Below, in pieces: positions 45,076 through 52,969 of a stretch of 64,000 nucleotides of DNA. How positions within the stretch are numbered: the stretch's first letter is position 1; every line of letters starts with the position of its first letter. Source of the stretch: Fibrobacterota bacterium (GTDB lineage Bacteria; Fibrobacterota; Chitinivibrionia; Chitinivibrionales; Chitinispirillaceae); assembly GCA_023459055.1 (NCBI GenBank), contig JAEWVR010000026.1, forward strand, positions 115,976 to 179,975, written 5' to 3'. The translations under genes were made by a program, and so were the position numbers. Under the pieces are notes generated by a model, which ran no database searches, had not been told where the DNA came from, and worked only from the letters and a program-made list of their open reading frames with translations.

Positions 45076-45161
45076 TTTATTCCTTTATTATAGATTATAC
45101 TGCTTTATCATCCGAAACCCCTGTGGTTTAAATCTCTGGTTTCATTACACGAATCTATAAG

Positions 45162-45315
45162 TTAACCACAGAGGACACAGAGAAAGAAAATACAAAGAGG
45201 GGTTTTTACGGGTTTATATAATAGTTTTTTAAGTATAGGTTGACATATGAACAATTCTGACGTGATTCATTCTCTTTTGTCTTCTCTCTGTGATCTCTGT
45301 GTCCTCTGTGGTTAA
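45162..45315. repeat. Inverted-repeat element of CTCTGTGNN units
   Basis: The two ends are perfect 22-base reverse complements (45162-45183 and 45294-45315), starting TTAACCACAGAGGACACAG on the left. The right side continues as 9-base units CTCTGTGAT, CTCTGTGTC, CTCTGTGG. The inner part is unrelated AT-rich sequence. It occupies the middle of the trpC-trpF gap. No transposase is encoded, so it is either a non-autonomous mobile element or a repeat with paired arms. Confidence 0.88.
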
Positions 45316-45369
45316 TTCCTTCCGTTGTATTTACATGAACGGAATTTAAAAAGAGATTGTGTGAGATTC

Positions 45370-46134
45370 TTAACAACTCAATTCCCGTATCAATTTCCCC
45401 GGATCCGGTAACTTTACAAGTGATTCCCCTACAAGTAACGCCTTAACACCATGTGATTTCAACTTTAATGCCTGTTCACCGTTTTCGATACCGCTTTCGG
45501 AAACTACCGTTACCGTTGATGGAATCTTTGTAATAAGCTCTATGGTCAAATTAATATCAACCTTGAACGTTGCAAGATTTCGATTATTGATACCAATCAA
45601 CGGCGGATCAAGTTTCATGGTTCTGTCAAGTTCTTCAAATGAGTGGATTTCGATAAGCGGATCAATCTCAAGATCAATTGCAGCCTGATAAAGATCCCGT
45701 ATTTGCGAATCATCAAGGACGGCTGCGATCAAAAGCATGGCATCAGCACCAATATGTGATGTTTCTTCGACCTGAATCGGATCTATGATAAACTCTTTAC
45801 GAATTACCGGCAGCGAGACATGTTCCCGTACAGCTAATAAATAATCATTGCATCCCTGGAAAAATTTTTCATCAGTGAGGACAGAGATAGCATGTGCTCC
45901 ACCTTTTTCATATGACATTCCTATATTTACAGGATCAAAGTCAGGACATATGATTCCTTTTGACGGCGATGCTTTTTTTACTTCTGCAATTATGCCCAGA
46001 GATGGTGCTTGTTGAAGTGCTTTTATGAAGCCCCGCTTTGTACTTTTATGGGGTGTGTGTTTTTCAGGTGTTTTTCGGAGTTTTGCAACTTCAGTTTTTT
46101 TGTGCTCTATAATTATGTCAAGAATTGTTGCCAT
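45370..46134 (-). CDS. trpC: Indole-3-glycerol phosphate synthase
   Basis: Closes the indole ring in tryptophan synthesis. EVKKASPSKGIICPDFDP (catalytic Lys), VLTDEKFFQG, PVIRKEFIIDP, IGINNRNLATF and VSESGI are in normal order. The length of 254 residues is usual for the single-function enzyme. It starts 8 bases after trpG, so trpG and trpC are co-transcribed; trpD, often found between them, is missing here. Confidence 0.96.
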   Translation of the reverse strand: MATILDIIIEHKKTEVAKLRKTPEKHTPHKSTKRGFIKALQQAPSLGIIAEVKKASPSKGIICPDFDPVNIGMSYEKGGAHAISVLTDEKFFQGCNDYLLAVREHVSLPVIRKEFIIDPIQVEETSHIGADAMLLIAAVLDDSQIRDLYQAAIDLEIDPLIEIHSFEELDRTMKLDPPLIGINNRNLATFKVDINLTIELITKIPSTVTVVSESGIENGEQALKLKSHGVKALLVGESLVKLPDPGKLIRELSC

Positions 46135-46142
46135 AGATTGTA

Positions 46143-46733
46143 TTAATTATTTCTGTTGAATTCATCTGCGAGGTCAAGAAAGTTTTTCAGGAGAATTTTT
46201 CCACCGTCTGTCAATATTGATTCCGGATGAAATTGGACACCGTATACCGGCGAATCCTTATGACGAACACCCATAATAAGGCCATCATCAGTCTCTGCGA
46301 TTATCTGTAAACAATCAGGACAGCTTGAACGTTCAATGATAAGGCTATGGTAGCGTGTTGCATTGAAAGGGATTGGAAGTCCTTTAAAAATGGAATCCCC
46401 CTGATGATAGATCTGTGAAATTTTACCATGCATCAGGTAGGGTGCACGGATAACATTTCCTCCATAAGCATAGCCTATTGACTGGTGTCCGAGGCATACG
46501 CCGAGTACAGGAATCGTGCTGCCGAGATATTTGATTACATCAACGGATATTCCGGCTTCTTTGGGGGTGCATGGTCCCGGAGAGATAAGAATCGCATCCG
46601 GCGACATTGCCTGAATTTCCTGAATTGTCAATGCGTCATTACGGTAGACGGTAATCTCCTTGTCTGATATTTCACCAAGGAACTGGACGATGTTAAAAGT
46701 AAACGAGTCGTAGTTGTCAATTACAAGTATCAT
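46143..46733 (-). CDS. trpG: Anthranilate synthase glutamine amidotransferase subunit
   Basis: Class I glutamine amidotransferase that supplies ammonia to TrpE. The opening ILVIDNYDSFTFNIVQ, the oxyanion stretch SPGPCTPKEAG, the nucleophile in GVCLGHQSIGYAYGG and the HPESILTDGG pair are intact. The same enzyme often serves PabB too. It lies 16 bases after trpE. Confidence 0.95.
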   Translation of the reverse strand: MILVIDNYDSFTFNIVQFLGEISDKEITVYRNDALTIQEIQAMSPDAILISPGPCTPKEAGISVDVIKYLGSTIPVLGVCLGHQSIGYAYGGNVIRAPYLMHGKISQIYHQGDSIFKGLPIPFNATRYHSLIIERSSCPDCLQIIAETDDGLIMGVRHKDSPVYGVQFHPESILTDGGKILLKNFLDLADEFNRNN

Positions 46734-46749
46734 ATAGTAGTGTACCCTG

Positions 46750-48225
46750 TCAATTGGTTCCTGAAATTTCCGCTGCGCGCTTTATGGCAGAAAACTGCGC
46801 GGATGCTTTTTCTACAGTCTCCTGATATTCACGTGCAGGTACGGAGTCTGCAACAAGTCCGGCTCCGGCCTGAATCAGTGCAGTTCCCTTATGATAAACC
46901 ATGGTTCTTATAACAATGCAGGTGTCAATATTACCGCTGAAATCGATATATCCCAACGCCCCGCCATACAGACCACGCTTGACTTTTTCAAGTTCGTCTA
47001 TGATTTCCATTGCTCTGATCTTTGGTGCGCCACTTAGTGTGCCGGCAGGAAAACATGAAAAAAGCGCATCAAAAATATCTTTATCGCTACGCAATGTTCC
47101 ATAGACATTTGACACAATGTGATTGACATGAGAATACTTCTCAATGTGCATCATTTCCTCAACATGCACAGAACCGTACTCGCTCACCCTGCCGACATCA
47201 TTACGCCCAAGATCCACGAGCATGATATGCTCGGCCCGTTCCTTGGGATCATCAAGCAGTGCCCTCACCAGCTCATCATCCTCTTTTTCTGTTTTGCCTC
47301 TGCGGCATGTTCCTGCAATCGGACGAACTTCAATTGTGCCATCTTCAATACGAACCAGCATTTCCGGTGATGCACCCACAACGGCTGTTTCGTCGAGAGA
47401 CAAATAGAACATGTATGGTGATGGATTGACAACACGCAAGGTTCTGTAGAGATCAAACGGATCTGCTTTAACCTTTACGGCAAAACGCTGAGAGATGACA
47501 ACCTGAAAAATATCTCCGGCTTTAATGTACTCTTTTGATTTGTTGACTGCATTTTCGAACTCTTCACGTGCAAAATTCGATACCGGCTCAGACTGCGGTT
47601 CGACAGAAATGCTGTGTGACATGAGTCTCACTGCCATTTTATCTTCCATGACACCAATATTGTAAAGAGACTGCTTGTAGGCGATATCAAGATCGGTATC
47701 TGGTGTTACGATAATGTTACTGATAAGCAGCAATCTGTGCTCTTTATTGTCAAATGCGATAAGATCCTTGTAAAAAGCAAAAAAGATATCATCAAGTGGA
47801 TCTTCTTTAGGATTTTTATCCGGTATATTTTCCCAGAGTCTGATTGAATCATAGCCGAAAAAACCAACTGCACCTCCGGTAAACCGGGGGAGGTGCAAAA
47901 GTTTTGGTGACTGGTATGCGCTCAGGAGCGATCTCAAACGACCGATCGGATCTGTATTTCCACTGTCGGTTTGAACACCGTTAATTTCCCATGACGTGGC
48001 TCGGGCAGAGAAGGTCATGAACGGGTCACCACCAAGAAACGAGTACCGTGCTACCGTATCACCACCGACAACACTTTCAAGTAAAAAACTGTATTTTTCT
48101 TTTTTAAAGAGTTTAAGCCATACAGAAACCGGAGTTTCAGTATCTGCAAGTACCGTTTTTACGACAGGAATAACTGTGTAATTTGCTGCGAGTTTCTTTA
48201 TTTCATTAATATCCGGATAGATCAC
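46750..48225 (-). CDS. trpE: Anthranilate synthase component I
   Basis: First committed step of tryptophan synthesis, chorismate to anthranilate. The feedback element LLES is present in YSFLLESVVGG, so tryptophan should inhibit it. Later motifs include DIFQVVISQRF, NPSPYMFYL, GASPEMLVR, RPIAGTCRRG and ALFSCFPAGTLSGAPKIRAME. I start at GTG 48225, which has AAAGGT upstream; the frame is open to 48309, but those 28 residues (for example LPTTDYSLLTT) come from a tandem repeat and are not conserved. Confidence 0.95.
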   Translation of the reverse strand: MIYPDINEIKKLAANYTVIPVVKTVLADTETPVSVWLKLFKKEKYSFLLESVVGGDTVARYSFLGGDPFMTFSARATSWEINGVQTDSGNTDPIGRLRSLLSAYQSPKLLHLPRFTGGAVGFFGYDSIRLWENIPDKNPKEDPLDDIFFAFYKDLIAFDNKEHRLLLISNIIVTPDTDLDIAYKQSLYNIGVMEDKMAVRLMSHSISVEPQSEPVSNFAREEFENAVNKSKEYIKAGDIFQVVISQRFAVKVKADPFDLYRTLRVVNPSPYMFYLSLDETAVVGASPEMLVRIEDGTIEVRPIAGTCRRGKTEKEDDELVRALLDDPKERAEHIMLVDLGRNDVGRVSEYGSVHVEEMMHIEKYSHVNHIVSNVYGTLRSDKDIFDALFSCFPAGTLSGAPKIRAMEIIDELEKVKRGLYGGALGYIDFSGNIDTCIVIRTMVYHKGTALIQAGAGLVADSVPAREYQETVEKASAQFSAIKRAAEISGTN

Positions 48226-48545
48226 AGGAGACCTTTCGTGAATAGTAGTCAGTAGGCTGTAGTCAGTAGTCGGTAGAGATTGAGTACCTGTCTGATCAAC
48301 CGTTTGCAAATCAGGAGCAGGTTAATGTCCATACCCCGTTTCATCTGACACCAATAAAATATGTTTTGTCATGCAGTGTCGGGTTGATGAATTTATCATA
48401 ATAAAAAAAGCGATATGTTTTGCATCGTGAGTAGATGGCGTTGATTTAATGCGGATGTTGCAACCCATGGAGGTTTTATAGACAGGTGATAAAAATCAAA
48501 AGAAAGATGTTTCTTGTTCTTTGAAACTGGCAGGTATCAGCATGG
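48226..48545. other. Divergent intergenic region upstream of trpE
   Basis: About 320 bases between trpE and the GGDEF gene. Besides the AGTAGTC repeat I find no trp-codon leader peptide, T-box or attenuator hairpin for trpE. The minus-strand promoter is not obvious. Confidence 0.4.
48244..48276. repeat. AGTAGTC heptamer tandem repeat
   Basis: Units AGTAGTC, AGTAGGC, TGTAGTC, AGTAGTC and GGTAG follow without gaps: about 4.7 copies of a 7-base unit. It lies just upstream of the trpE start and would be in its transcribed leader. Confidence 0.85.
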
Positions 48546-48581
48546 TTGGCATTCAAACTTTTATATTGTATAATAGTACAA
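48546..48581 (+). promoter_or_regulatory. Near-consensus sigma-70 promoter placing +1 at a start codon
   Basis: TTGGCA (48546-48551), a 17-base spacer and a perfect TATAAT (48569-48574). Transcription would begin about 7 bases after the -10 box, at or next to the A of ATG 48581. The message would then have no leader. Confidence 0.6.
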
Positions 48582-50713
48582 TGGCTACTTTAAAACCATA
48601 TACAATTGCTTTTCTAGCAAATAATTTTTATTCTGAATACTGTCATACCATGTATTCAGGTTTAAAAAGTGCGGTCGCTGAGCTTGGGGTTTCGGTTATA
48701 ACTGTTGCGGGCGGAGATTTAGAAAGTCCCCAATCTAATAATATTCGAAGAAACAGAATTTTTGATCTTGTCAACCCCGATGATTTTGATGGTATTATCT
48801 ATCAATCTGGTTCGCTTATTAGTTTTATCACTGACGAACAATTTTTTAAATTTTGTTCCCGATTTGGCGCAATACCTTCAGTGCATATAGGCCTAAAAAA
48901 AACAGGGTATTCCAGCGTTGTCGTTGATAATGGCGCGGGAATGAAAGAGCTTGTCGACCATTTCATTGAAGAGCACCACCGCAAAGAGATTGCATTTATT
49001 CGTGGACCAATCAGTTGTACGGATGCAGATGAGCGCTTTGATGCTTACCGGGAATCTCTCCTGGAACACGGGATCCGCTACAATGAAGATCTTGTTTTTC
49101 AAGGGACTTTTTTACCGGAGTGCGGGCCTGCAGCTGTAATAGATTTTATTGACAATAAAAAGATTAATTTTGATGCATTAATTGGTGCTAATGATCAAAT
49201 GGCCCTTTTTGCTATGAATGAACTGCTTCGCAGGGGAATAAGGGTTCCGGGAGATGTTTGCATTGGGGGGTTTGATAATCTTATCAGTGCTCGTGCCTGT
49301 TCACCTGCATTGACAACCGTTGGTCAGCCTGTTTTCGACCTTGGAAAGCGTGCATTGAGCCTGCTAATAGATATCATTGAAGGAAAAACAGCGCCAGGAA
49401 CCGAGGTAACACTACCCAGTCGTCTGATTCTGCGACGCTCATGTGGATGTATTTCTGTTCCGCTTAAATCATCAGACATACTTGTTGCTGATATTCCGGC
49501 TTATGCTCTTTTTGAAAAACAATTTGTCAATTTACTTAAAAATGATCAATCATCAGTAATAGGATTTTTTGTCGATCAGATGATTTCTTTTTTAAAAAAT
49601 GGATCCAAACTAGATACGCTCCTTTCCAGTTTGGATTATATACTGGATAGACATGCTCAGGATATTTCGCCCCATCTCCATAATAAGATTCGGCAAATGT
49701 TTTTGACAATAAGTGAAGAACAATGTGAGATCAGGCAACTTAAGCGGCAGGAAGAGAATAGTCAACTCTACAATTTTATAGATGATCTCAGAAAGCTTTC
49801 TGAACCTGATGATATCCGGAAGTTTTTACATGCAATGTTAAGTAATATTGATATTAAAGAAATGATTATTTCACATTATAAAGATAAAAATAATTCTACC
49901 CTTTTTTATCACAATTCATCAGATGAATCGGGGGCAGTATTCAAGTCAAACCAGTTTCTTCCCGGAGGATTATCATCCTTACGTCGTCCTTTTAATCTCA
50001 TCTGCCTACCCCTATTTGGAACGAACTCGGATATTGGTTTCTTCTTAACAAATCCGACCGATAACAATCCAGTCATTCTGGAAACAATTCGCAGTAGTCT
50101 TTGCGGAACATTGCATATGATGGACATGATTGCGAAAGAGAGAGTGCATGGTGTTTTACTTGAAAAAAAAGTTCAGGACCGGACAGTAGAACTTCAGCAG
50201 GCTCTCGACAAGCTTGAACAGATCTCAATCAGTGATGAACTCACAGGATTATTGAACCGCCGGGGTTTTTTGTCAGCAGCAGGCAGGTACATTGCTCTTG
50301 CAAAAAGAAATATGAGTTCATTTATCTGTATTTATATCGATCTGGACAAATTAAAAATTATCAATGATACATATGGCCATGCACATGGTGATCTCGCTAT
50401 AAAAGCAATTGCTGCTATTCTCAACGAAACATTCAGGAAAACGGATGTTATTGGCAGAATGGGTGGTGATGAATTTACAGTGCTTGCGCTTGACTACTCA
50501 GAGTCAGACTGTAATCGGATAATAAAACGGATAGATCTTCTGGTCGAAGCGTACAATAAGCTACATGACAATCCATGGGTGCTGGGATACTCCTTCGGTA
50601 TAGCCTCATCCAGTCAGGAACATGGCTTTGATATAGACACTTTACTGAAACTTGCAGATCAGGCTCTGTATAAGGTTAAAGAAGGAAAACGTAAAAATGG
50701 AAAAGGGGTTTAG
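48581..50713 (+). CDS. Sugar-binding-fold (LacI C-terminal type) GGDEF protein
   Basis: About 710 residues. Residues 8-290 match the ligand-binding domain of LacI-family regulators (YTIAFLANNFYSEYCHTMYS, DFDGIIYQSG, DALIGANDQMALFAMNELL, VCIGGFDNL) but the DNA-binding headpiece is absent. A middle region of helices (about 330-540) leads to a coiled segment and a GGDEF domain with IYIDLDKLKIINDTYGHAHG, the active site RMGGDEF and an intact inhibitory site RKTD. There is no signal peptide or membrane helix, so an internal ligand probably controls cyclic di-GMP production. The start at 48581 has no ribosome site and fits a leaderless message; ATG 48542 and TTG 48521 are alternatives. Confidence 0.8.
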   Translation: MATLKPYTIAFLANNFYSEYCHTMYSGLKSAVAELGVSVITVAGGDLESPQSNNIRRNRIFDLVNPDDFDGIIYQSGSLISFITDEQFFKFCSRFGAIPSVHIGLKKTGYSSVVVDNGAGMKELVDHFIEEHHRKEIAFIRGPISCTDADERFDAYRESLLEHGIRYNEDLVFQGTFLPECGPAAVIDFIDNKKINFDALIGANDQMALFAMNELLRRGIRVPGDVCIGGFDNLISARACSPALTTVGQPVFDLGKRALSLLIDIIEGKTAPGTEVTLPSRLILRRSCGCISVPLKSSDILVADIPAYALFEKQFVNLLKNDQSSVIGFFVDQMISFLKNGSKLDTLLSSLDYILDRHAQDISPHLHNKIRQMFLTISEEQCEIRQLKRQEENSQLYNFIDDLRKLSEPDDIRKFLHAMLSNIDIKEMIISHYKDKNNSTLFYHNSSDESGAVFKSNQFLPGGLSSLRRPFNLICLPLFGTNSDIGFFLTNPTDNNPVILETIRSSLCGTLHMMDMIAKERVHGVLLEKKVQDRTVELQQALDKLEQISISDELTGLLNRRGFLSAAGRYIALAKRNMSSFICIYIDLDKLKIINDTYGHAHGDLAIKAIAAILNETFRKTDVIGRMGGDEFTVLALDYSESDCNRIIKRIDLLVEAYNKLHDNPWVLGYSFGIASSSQEHGFDIDTLLKLADQALYKVKEGKRKNGKGV

Positions 50714-51100
50714 TGAACAGTTCTTAAAGCAATGCAGTTCCGTGCAGGACGGAACCACATTCTTACAATGTAAACTTTTTAACAGGATTACCACGAATTA
50801 ATTCATTATGATTCTGCCAGGATTGTTTTTCCTGTTGTTGTACTTTACGAAGTTCATTGTTTTAAGCCGATCCATTCAACCCCCTCGCTTTGTGGGACGA
50901 CACACTTTCAAAGGTTTCGTAATTGATGACCTGCGTTTTAAAAACGCCGGAGGTGGAAATTACTTTAAGGAACTTCTTGCCCGAATTCGTTTTCAATAAT
51001 TAATGCGATTATTGCAGGATAGGGAAGGTTCAAAACTTACAAAGTTGAAAATAATTCAATTATCCTTGCAAATTGAAAGGCTATGTTTTAAATTACAAGG
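50714..51100. other. Gap of about 390 bases with gene remnant
   Basis: Holds the RhuM-like remnant described separately, a copy of the GACGACACACTTTCAA repeat, and the upstream region of the ATPase gene (TTGCAA, 17 bases, TAAATT at 51066-51094, a weak promoter match). Confidence 0.45.
50808..50999 (+). pseudogene. Fragment of a RhuM-family protein
   Basis: The last 30 residues of this frame (FKGFVIDDLRFKNAGGG, NYFKELLARIR) match the middle of RhuM-type proteins, in which LARIR is normally followed by DIR and a longer helix. The frame ends right after RIRFQ, and the upstream 30 residues do not match. A copy of a 16-base dispersed repeat sits exactly at the left boundary (50896-50911). The rest of the gene is missing, so it is a relic. 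Confidence 0.55.
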
Positions 51101-52267
51101 ATGATTGAACGGTTGTTATACAAAAAAATAATTGAAAATCTTCATGATTTTCCAATTTGTGGCTTAATTGGTTCCCGGCAGGTTGGTAAGTCCACGCTTG
51201 CAAAATTAATTGCTAAGGAAACTGGTAAGCGCTGCGTCTACCTTGATCTTGAACTACCATCAGATATTCAAAAGTTATCAGACGCGGAATTGTATTTCAA
51301 GCAGCATTCAGAAGATTTGATTGTCATCGATGAAATACAGAGGAAACCGGAAATATTCCCTTTGATACGCTCTGTTGTTGACGACTGGTCAAGGAATGGA
51401 TGTTTTCTTATTCTGGGCTCCGCATCTCCGGATTTAATTCGTCAATCATCGGAAACCCTTGCGGGCAGAATCGTTTATGTTGAATTACCACCATTAGTTA
51501 TCACCGAAGTTGGTATTGATTTGCAAAAAATTTACCAGCTGTGGTTGCGCGGAGGGTACCCCCGAAGTTTTCTTGCAAAAACCAATGAACAGAGTTTACA
51601 ATGGAGGAATGCATTCAGAAAGACATATCTTGAAAGGGATATTCCACAATTAGGAATTCGTGTGCCTTCAACAATGCTTGACAGGTTCTGGCAAATGATT
51701 GCTCACTATCATGGCCAGATATGGAATGCGAGTTCAGCTGCACAAAGTCTTGGTGTGTCCCCACCATCCTGTCGGCATTATCTTGATATTATGGTGGATA
51801 CATTTATTATAAGACAACTGCATCCATATTTCGCAAATGTAGGAAAACGTCTTGTCAAATCGCCAAAAATTTACTTTAGAGATTCAGGGCTCTTACACAT
51901 GATTCAGCGCATTGGATCAATGGAGGATCTATTCTCTTTTCCTGGTGTTGGAGCATCCTGGGAGGGGTTTGTTATTGAACAAATCCTCAATATAAATCCA
52001 CTTCAAAATGATCTTTTCTACTATTATCGAACAGCTGCAGGAGCAGAAATAGATTTACTTTATTTTCCTAAGCCATTCGAATCGCCAATTGCGATAGAGG
52101 TAAAATTTTCAGCATCTCCGGCAGTATCAAAAGGTTTTTGGGAAGGAATTAAAGATTTGAAGTGTATCAAGGGGTATGTGGTTTATCCTGGGGATGATAC
52201 CTACCCTCTATCTAAAGAAGTGATGGTTTTACCCGTTTCTCAAATAGGAACGATATTTCAGTCCTGA
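51101..52267 (+). CDS. AAA ATPase with DUF4143 domain
   Basis: 388 residues. P-loop GSRQVGKST and Walker B LIVIDEIQRKPEIF are followed by LILGSASPDLIRQSSETLAGR, the hallmarks of this family. The C-terminal DUF4143 half contains a nuclease-like pattern (AEIDLLYF then IAIEVKFSA). Such genes are common in accessory regions and are suspected defence, toxin or mobile-element partners, but their biochemical role is not settled. ACAAGG directly abuts the ATG. It lies between gene debris and repeats on both sides, which suggests a transferred island. Confidence 0.85.
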   Translation: MIERLLYKKIIENLHDFPICGLIGSRQVGKSTLAKLIAKETGKRCVYLDLELPSDIQKLSDAELYFKQHSEDLIVIDEIQRKPEIFPLIRSVVDDWSRNGCFLILGSASPDLIRQSSETLAGRIVYVELPPLVITEVGIDLQKIYQLWLRGGYPRSFLAKTNEQSLQWRNAFRKTYLERDIPQLGIRVPSTMLDRFWQMIAHYHGQIWNASSAAQSLGVSPPSCRHYLDIMVDTFIIRQLHPYFANVGKRLVKSPKIYFRDSGLLHMIQRIGSMEDLFSFPGVGASWEGFVIEQILNINPLQNDLFYYYRTAAGAEIDLLYFPKPFESPIAIEVKFSASPAVSKGFWEGIKDLKCIKGYVVYPGDDTYPLSKEVMVLPVSQIGTIFQS

Positions 52268-52312
52268 ACAATGCCTCAATTATTCACAACTACGCCTCAA
52301 AACAGTACACCA

Positions 52313-52459
52313 GCGGATGCAAAAATGGATTAAGCGGATCGATTTATGCTTTGAGCGGATCGAAAAATGAAAAATGCGGATGTAAAAATGCTTTGAGCGG
52401 ATGTGAAAATGAAAAATGCGGATCAAAAAATGGATTGTGCGGATATAAAATGACTTTTT
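52313..52459. repeat. 21-bp minisatellite, seven units
   Basis: GCGGAT begins at 52313, 52334, 52355, 52376, 52397, 52418 and 52439, an exact 21-base period. Units vary between GCGGATCGAAAAATGAAAAAT and forms ending GCTTTGA or GGATTGT. Because 21 is divisible by three, the minus strand encodes a seven-residue repeat (IRIFHFH, IRSKHFY, IRIFHFS). There are no unique spacers, so it is not a CRISPR array. Confidence 0.93.
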
Positions 52460-52813
52460 TTGCGAACTGCATCTGTAATTTCTCTTTTTGCAAGTATCCA
52501 AAACGCTTTCGGAGGTGAATCCGAAGGTCAGAAGGGGCTCCGAATGTCCTTCGGATCGAAATTTGACAAAACAGGTGCCTGGGAACAAAATGTACTATAC
52601 GGCTTCGCGAAACAAGGGGCGCTTCACCCCCTTGTAAACCCCCGACCAGTGATTTCTTTCCGGGGTCAATTCACCGCTAAAACGGTATTTGATTATTATA
52701 TTTTTTAGGTACCAGAAATACTGGACAAAGAAGGGCCCTTTTTCATACCTGTTTTACCTATCGTTTAAACGCGCTTTGAAAACTCGCTTATTGTATATGA
52801 AGATTTGCTCTGT

Positions 52814-52837
52814 CAGTCACTTGTTACGTGTCACCAG
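52814..52837. repeat. GTGACNN heptamer repeat cluster C
   Basis: Three units in the reverse orientation (GTCACTT, GTTACGT, GTCACCA), same family as clusters A, B, D and E. Confidence 0.75.
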
Positions 52838-52871
52838 TATCTTAAATTGTAAAATAGTACAAAAGAACCTG

Positions 52872-52906
52872 GTCGTCGAGCGCCAGTCGAGACGACACAC
52901 TTTCAA
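52872..52906. repeat. REP-like palindrome with GACGACACACTTTCAA
   Basis: GTCGTCGA (52872-52879) pairs imperfectly with TCGAGACGAC (52887-52896) across a short loop, followed by ACACTTTCAA. The 16-base string GACGACACACTTTCAA (52891-52906) also occurs at 50896-50911, on the other side of the DUF4143 ATPase gene. Confidence 0.6.
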
Positions 52907-52969
52907 CAATTTCAAGATCGCGGAATATCCGGTACGTATAGTTTACGTACCGGGATATTAATAAAAAAA

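Larger units (their letters stand above)
52268..52969. other. Accessory gap of about 700 bases
   Basis: Contains a 21-base minisatellite (52313-52459), degraded sequence with no credible gene (52460-52800), a heptamer repeat cluster (52814-52837), a REP-like palindrome (52872-52906) and an inverted repeat GGTACGTA/TACGTACC (52931-52951) next to the tex stop. Confidence 0.7.

Noticed and set aside
45076..45369. T-box or tryptophan attenuator in the trp operon
   Set aside because: The region lies downstream of trpE, G and C and consists of the CTCTGTG inverted repeat; no tryptophan codon run or T-box sequence is present.
52313..52459. Possible CRISPR array
   Set aside because: The 21-base units are back to back with no unique spacers, and no cas genes are present.
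52280..52588. Minus-strand frame of 102 codons over the minisatellite
   Set aside because: Its length comes from the repeat having a period divisible by three; there is no ribosome site and the non-repeat part looks random.
52460..52961. Two plus-strand frames (52460-52708 and 52689-52961)
   Set aside because: No ribosome sites, no recognisable similarity, and the second runs through a heptamer repeat and a palindrome; this is degraded DNA.
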